NCBI GenBank assembly: GCA_024688095.1
Contig: JAILEJ010000221.1
Span: 1-8,166 of the forward strand
Reading direction: 5' to 3'
DNA: 8,166 nucleotides
Source of the DNA: Butyrivibrio sp.
GTDB taxonomy: Bacteria > Bacillota > Clostridia > Lachnospirales > Lachnospiraceae
A program made the translations under genes and the position numbers. The notes under the pieces are model-generated. The model saw only the letters and a program-made list of their open reading frames with translations. It ran no database searches and was not told where the DNA came from. Of this stretch, positions 6,108-8,166 are shown piece after piece. Every line of letters starts with the position of its first letter. Within the stretch, counting starts at the first letter, position 1.

Positions 6108-7525
6108 TATTTTGTCTCCAAAGGAAATTCAAAGTAATTAACAGCATTGTTGTAGCAGATATCTTTAACTATACCACCAAGGATATCAAGATCTTCTTCT
6201 GGATATTCACCATTTTCTACAAGGGTTCCAAAATATGCGCAAAGAATTCTTCTGAAGTATTCATGTCTTGTATAAGATGTGAAGCTTCTTGAATCTGTAA
6301 GCATACCTACAAAACCTGAAAGGTTTCCTGACTCAGCTACTGCACGAAGCTGATCTTCCATACCTGTCTTTGTATCATTGAACCACCATGCACTTCCCTG
6401 CTGGATCTTGGCAACATAAGGAGCCTGGTTAAAGCAGTTAAGAATTGTATTGATGATTGGAAGGTCATTAGGATTAAGGCTGTAAAGAATAGTCTTAGGA
6501 AGATTTCCTTCTGTATGAAGTGCATTAAGGAAATCAGCAAGCTGTGCCATTGGATAGTAAGCATCAATTGCATCATATCCTGTATCTGGACCAAGCTTTT
6601 CAAACATAGGAGTGTTATTGTCTCTCTTACAACCAAAGTGTAGCTGCATTACCCAGCCTCTCTTTGCAATTTCTCTGCCTTCAAAAAGCATGAATGCTGT
6701 CTGATATTTAAGGTCTTCTTCATTAGTAAGTGTTTCACCAGACATGCGCTTTTTGAAAATAGCCTCAATTTCATCATCTGAAGCAGGGTAGTACATAACA
6801 AATTCTAGAGCGTGATCTGTTACACTGCATCCCTTTGATGCGAAGAAATCAAGTCTGTTGTGAAGAGCATCCTTAAGAGCTTTGAAAGAATCGATTTTGA
6901 TTCCGCTTACTTCTGATAATTTATCAATATAGTCTTTGAAATCAGGTTTGCTGATATTCTTAGCCTTGTCAGGTCTCCATGCTGGAACAACCTTAACATC
7001 AAAAGAAGTATCTTCTTTAATTTTGTCATGCCACTCAAGGCTATCTATAGGATCATCTGTTGTACAGATAAGAGTAACATTAGATTTGTGGATAAGACCA
7101 CGAACACTCATGTCAGCTTCTGCAAGCTTTTTGTTGCAGTGCTCCCAAACAGCTTCTGCTGTTTTTTCATTTAAAATGCCATCATAATCAAAATATTTAC
7201 GAAGCTCAAGATGTGCCCAGTGATAAAGTGGGTTTCCAACAGCTTTTCCAAGGCATTTTGAGAACATAAGGAATTTTTCTTTATCAGAAGAATCACCAGT
7301 GATGTATTTTTCATCTACACCGAAAGCTCTCATGAGACGCCATTTATAGTGATCACCACCAAGCCATACCTGTGTGATGTTCTCAAAACGACGATCTTCA
7401 GCGATTTCTTTAGGACTAATATGGCAGTGGTAATCAAGTACCGGCATAGTCTCTGCATAATCATGATAAAGCTTTTTGGCAAAATCATTATGAAGAAGAA
7501 AATCTTTGTTCATAAAGTTACTCAT
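6107..7525 (-). CDS. uxaC: Uronate (glucuronate) isomerase
   Basis: Catalyses D-galacturonate to D-tagaturonate and D-glucuronate to D-fructuronate (EC 5.3.1.12), the first cytoplasmic step of hexuronate catabolism. At 472 aa it is full length for this amidohydrolase-superfamily enzyme. Recognised segments are VLDYHCHISPKEIAEDRRF (29-47, with H33 and H35 of the HxH metal-site motif), WLGGDHYKWRLMRAFG (54-69), TDDP (156-159), MQLHFG (293-298), NNTPMFEKLGPDTGYDAI (303-320), QGSAWWFND (376-384) and DSRSFTSYTRHEYFRR (411-426, with the conserved Asp and Arg). The start has GGAGG at 7539-7535, spaced 9 nt; a second in-frame Met at codon 5 lacks such spacing. It is the first gene of a two-gene operon with the LacI regulator and diverges from uxaA. 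Regulation by an operator at 7614-7629 is likely. Confidence 0.97.
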   Translation of the reverse strand: MSNFMNKDFLLHNDFAKKLYHDYAETMPVLDYHCHISPKEIAEDRRFENITQVWLGGDHYKWRLMRAFGVDEKYITGDSSDKEKFLMFSKCLGKAVGNPLYHWAHLELRKYFDYDGILNEKTAEAVWEHCNKKLAEADMSVRGLIHKSNVTLICTTDDPIDSLEWHDKIKEDTSFDVKVVPAWRPDKAKNISKPDFKDYIDKLSEVSGIKIDSFKALKDALHNRLDFFASKGCSVTDHALEFVMYYPASDDEIEAIFKKRMSGETLTNEEDLKYQTAFMLFEGREIAKRGWVMQLHFGCKRDNNTPMFEKLGPDTGYDAIDAYYPMAQLADFLNALHTEGNLPKTILYSLNPNDLPIINTILNCFNQAPYVAKIQQGSAWWFNDTKTGMEDQLRAVAESGNLSGFVGMLTDSRSFTSYTRHEYFRRILCAYFGTLVENGEYPEEDLDILGGIVKDICYNNAVNYFEFPLETK

Positions 7526-7556
7526 AATAAAAATCCTCCATTATAAAAATAATTAG

Positions 7557-7599
7557 ACGGCTGTTTGTGCACCGACTATAAATTAAGAATTGAAGCCGT
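7557..7599 (-). other. Stem-loop in the uxaC 5' leader
   Basis: ACGGCT (7557-7562) and AGCCGT (7594-7599) are perfect inverted arms around a 31-nt interval that itself contains the palindrome GTGCAC. In the uxaC mRNA this would form a hairpin between the predicted start near 7638 and the GGAGG at 7539-7535. It does not cover the ribosome binding site. I do not recognise a riboswitch class; the role is unknown. Confidence 0.4.
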
Positions 7600-7613
7600 T
7601 TTAATTCGAAAAC

Positions 7614-7629
7614 ATGTAAACACTTACAT
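7614..7629. promoter_or_regulatory. LacI-family operator (cre-like) for the uxaC operon
   Basis: ATGTAAACACTTACAT has perfect outer arms ATGTAA/TTACAT with an ACAC centre. It lies about +10 to +25 from the predicted uxaC start, a position suited to repression. It deviates from the cre consensus only at the central CG, which is CA here. The local LacI-type regulator is the likely binder; CcpA is an alternative. Confidence 0.65.
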
Positions 7630-7644
7630 AAAATTTTCAAAAGT

Positions 7645-7673
7645 ATTATACATTATGTAATATCTATTTACAA
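7645..7673 (-). promoter_or_regulatory. Promoter of uxaC-regulator operon
   Basis: On the - strand: -35 TTGTAA (7673-7668), a 17-nt spacer, and a perfect -10 TATAAT (7650-7645). The predicted start is near 7638, giving a leader of about 110 nt. The operator lies just downstream of the start. Confidence 0.65.
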
Positions 7674-7696
7674 CATATTTTATAGATAAAAATTGA

Positions 7697-7725
7697 TTGA
7701 CTAATATAATAAATAAATATAGAAT
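7697..7725 (+). promoter_or_regulatory. Promoter of uxaA
   Basis: -35 TTGACT (7697-7702), a 17-nt spacer, and -10 TAGAAT (7720-7725), each one base from consensus. The predicted start near 7732 falls inside the operator at 7730-7745, so a bound regulator would block initiation. Confidence 0.6.
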
Positions 7726-7729
7726 ATTT

Positions 7730-7745
7730 ATGAAAACGCTTACAT
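7730..7745. promoter_or_regulatory. LacI-family/cre operator for uxaA
   Basis: ATGAAAACGCTTACAT fits the cre consensus WTGNAANCGNWNNCWW at every defined position and shares its right arm (CTTACAT) with the operator at 7614-7629. It covers the predicted uxaA transcription start. The binder could be the LacI regulator encoded at 5085-6107, CcpA, or both. Confidence 0.7.
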
Positions 7746-7769
7746 TATTTTTATAATAAATTATTTAAT

Positions 7770-7773
7770 GAGG
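7770..7773 (+). promoter_or_regulatory. Ribosome binding site deciding the uxaA start
   Basis: GAGG at 7770-7773 is 6 nt from the ATG at 7780. An in-frame ATG at 7768 overlaps this site and has no purine-rich sequence upstream, so 7780 is preferred. Confidence 0.65.
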
Positions 7774-7779
7774 TCAGGT

Positions 7780-8166
7780 ATGGGCAGATTTTTAAAAATT
7801 AATCCGGATGATAATGTTGTTGTATGTCTTGATCCACTTACAAAGGGAGATAAGATAAATGTTGGTGATATTACAATCACTGCTAAAGAAGATATTCCAG
7901 CCGGTCACAAGATGGCAATAAAAGATATCGAGAATGGTGGAAATATCATAAAATACGGTTTTGCGATTGGACACACTACTGAAAATGTAGAGCAGGGTAG
8001 ATGGATTCATACTCATGATTTGAAGACAAATCTTGAAGGTATTCTTACATATTCATATAATCCTGATAAAGAAGATATTGCAAATAAAGAAAAAGAGATG
8101 GCAACTAAGAATCGTACTTTTGAAGGGTTTGTAAGAAAAGACGGTAAGGTTGGAATCAGAAATGAA
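7780..8166 (+). CDS. uxaA: Altronate dehydratase, N-terminal part (3'-partial)
   Basis: Converts D-altronate to 2-keto-3-deoxy-D-gluconate (EC 4.2.1.7), the third step of galacturonate breakdown. The window holds 129 codons, open to the right edge; full-length enzymes are about 490-500 aa, so roughly a quarter is present. The N-terminal SAF domain is clear at about 12-82: DIPAGHKMAIKDI (38-50), IIKYGFAIGHTTENVEQG (56-73) and WIHTHD (75-80). After a linker, FEGFVRKDGKVGIRNE (114-129) opens the catalytic dehydratase domain, where relatives have G-x-x-R-x-D-G-R-x-G-x-R-N. It is divergent from uxaC and shares a regulatory region with it. The tagaturonate reductase needed between UxaC and UxaA is not in the window. 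UxaA-family proteins also include galactarate dehydratase, but the isomerase next door favours altronate. Confidence 0.92.
   Translation, partial: MGRFLKINPDDNVVVCLDPLTKGDKINVGDITITAKEDIPAGHKMAIKDIENGGNIIKYGFAIGHTTENVEQGRWIHTHDLKTNLEGILTYSYNPDKEDIANKEKEMATKNRTFEGFVRKDGKVGIRNE

Noticed and set aside
6337..7187. Open frames within uxaC in other frames
   Set aside because: uxaC is a full-length conserved enzyme across this stretch; the others are shadows without recognisable motifs.
7792..8016. Open frame on the - strand opposite the start of uxaA
   Set aside because: The + strand frame gives a clear altronate dehydratase SAF domain; the antisense frame has no recognisable feature.
1..8166. 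Mobile element, CRISPR, phage or defence system
   Set aside because: No transposase, integrase, array of spaced repeats, or defence gene; all five coding genes are recognised housekeeping, catabolic or common hydrolase families. ssrA is a frequent integration site, but no integrase gene or repeated ssrA 3' end is present here.

Overview
The window looks like chromosomal DNA of an AT-rich anaerobic Firmicute, most likely a Lachnospiraceae member of the Butyrivibrio/Roseburia type. The grounds are low GC, strong AGGAGG-type ribosome binding sites, a clostridial-style tmRNA tag (AEDNLAIAA) and the family resemblance of the proteins. The genus is an inference from recall, not from a search.

Left part (1-3622): a ribosome-rescue and RNA-decay cluster, rnr (RNase R), smpB and ssrA (tmRNA), all on the + strand. 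SmpB and tmRNA release ribosomes stalled on broken mRNAs and tag the unfinished protein; RNase R degrades the faulty mRNA. rnr and smpB are 18 nt apart and probably cotranscribed. ssrA has its own good promoter, set inside an inverted repeat. rnr is probably cut by the left window edge, because its N-terminal winged-helix domain is missing and its frame is open to the edge. Its C-terminal tail is unusually long: an acidic stretch, a short ordered-looking island, then a lysine-rich end.

Middle part (3623-5084): two hairpins follow ssrA, then a cytoplasmic serine beta-lactamase-like hydrolase of unknown substrate. A strong bidirectional terminator separates it from the convergent operon to its right.

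Right part (5085-8166): a hexuronate catabolism locus. On the - strand are uxaC (uronate isomerase) and a LacI-family regulator, which overlap by one base (TAATG). Divergent on the + strand is uxaA (altronate dehydratase), cut by the right edge. The 254-bp divergent region holds one promoter per side and two related 16-bp LacI/cre-type operators, one at each transcription start, 116 bp apart. UxaC turns galacturonate into tagaturonate and UxaA turns altronate into 2-keto-3-deoxygluconate. The reductase between them (UxaB) is not in the window and may lie to the right.

I see no mobile element, CRISPR array, rRNA or ordinary tRNA. Most of the content is ordinary core and catabolic genes. The points worth a second look are the RNase R tail, the tmRNA 3' end and promoter architecture, and the paired operators.
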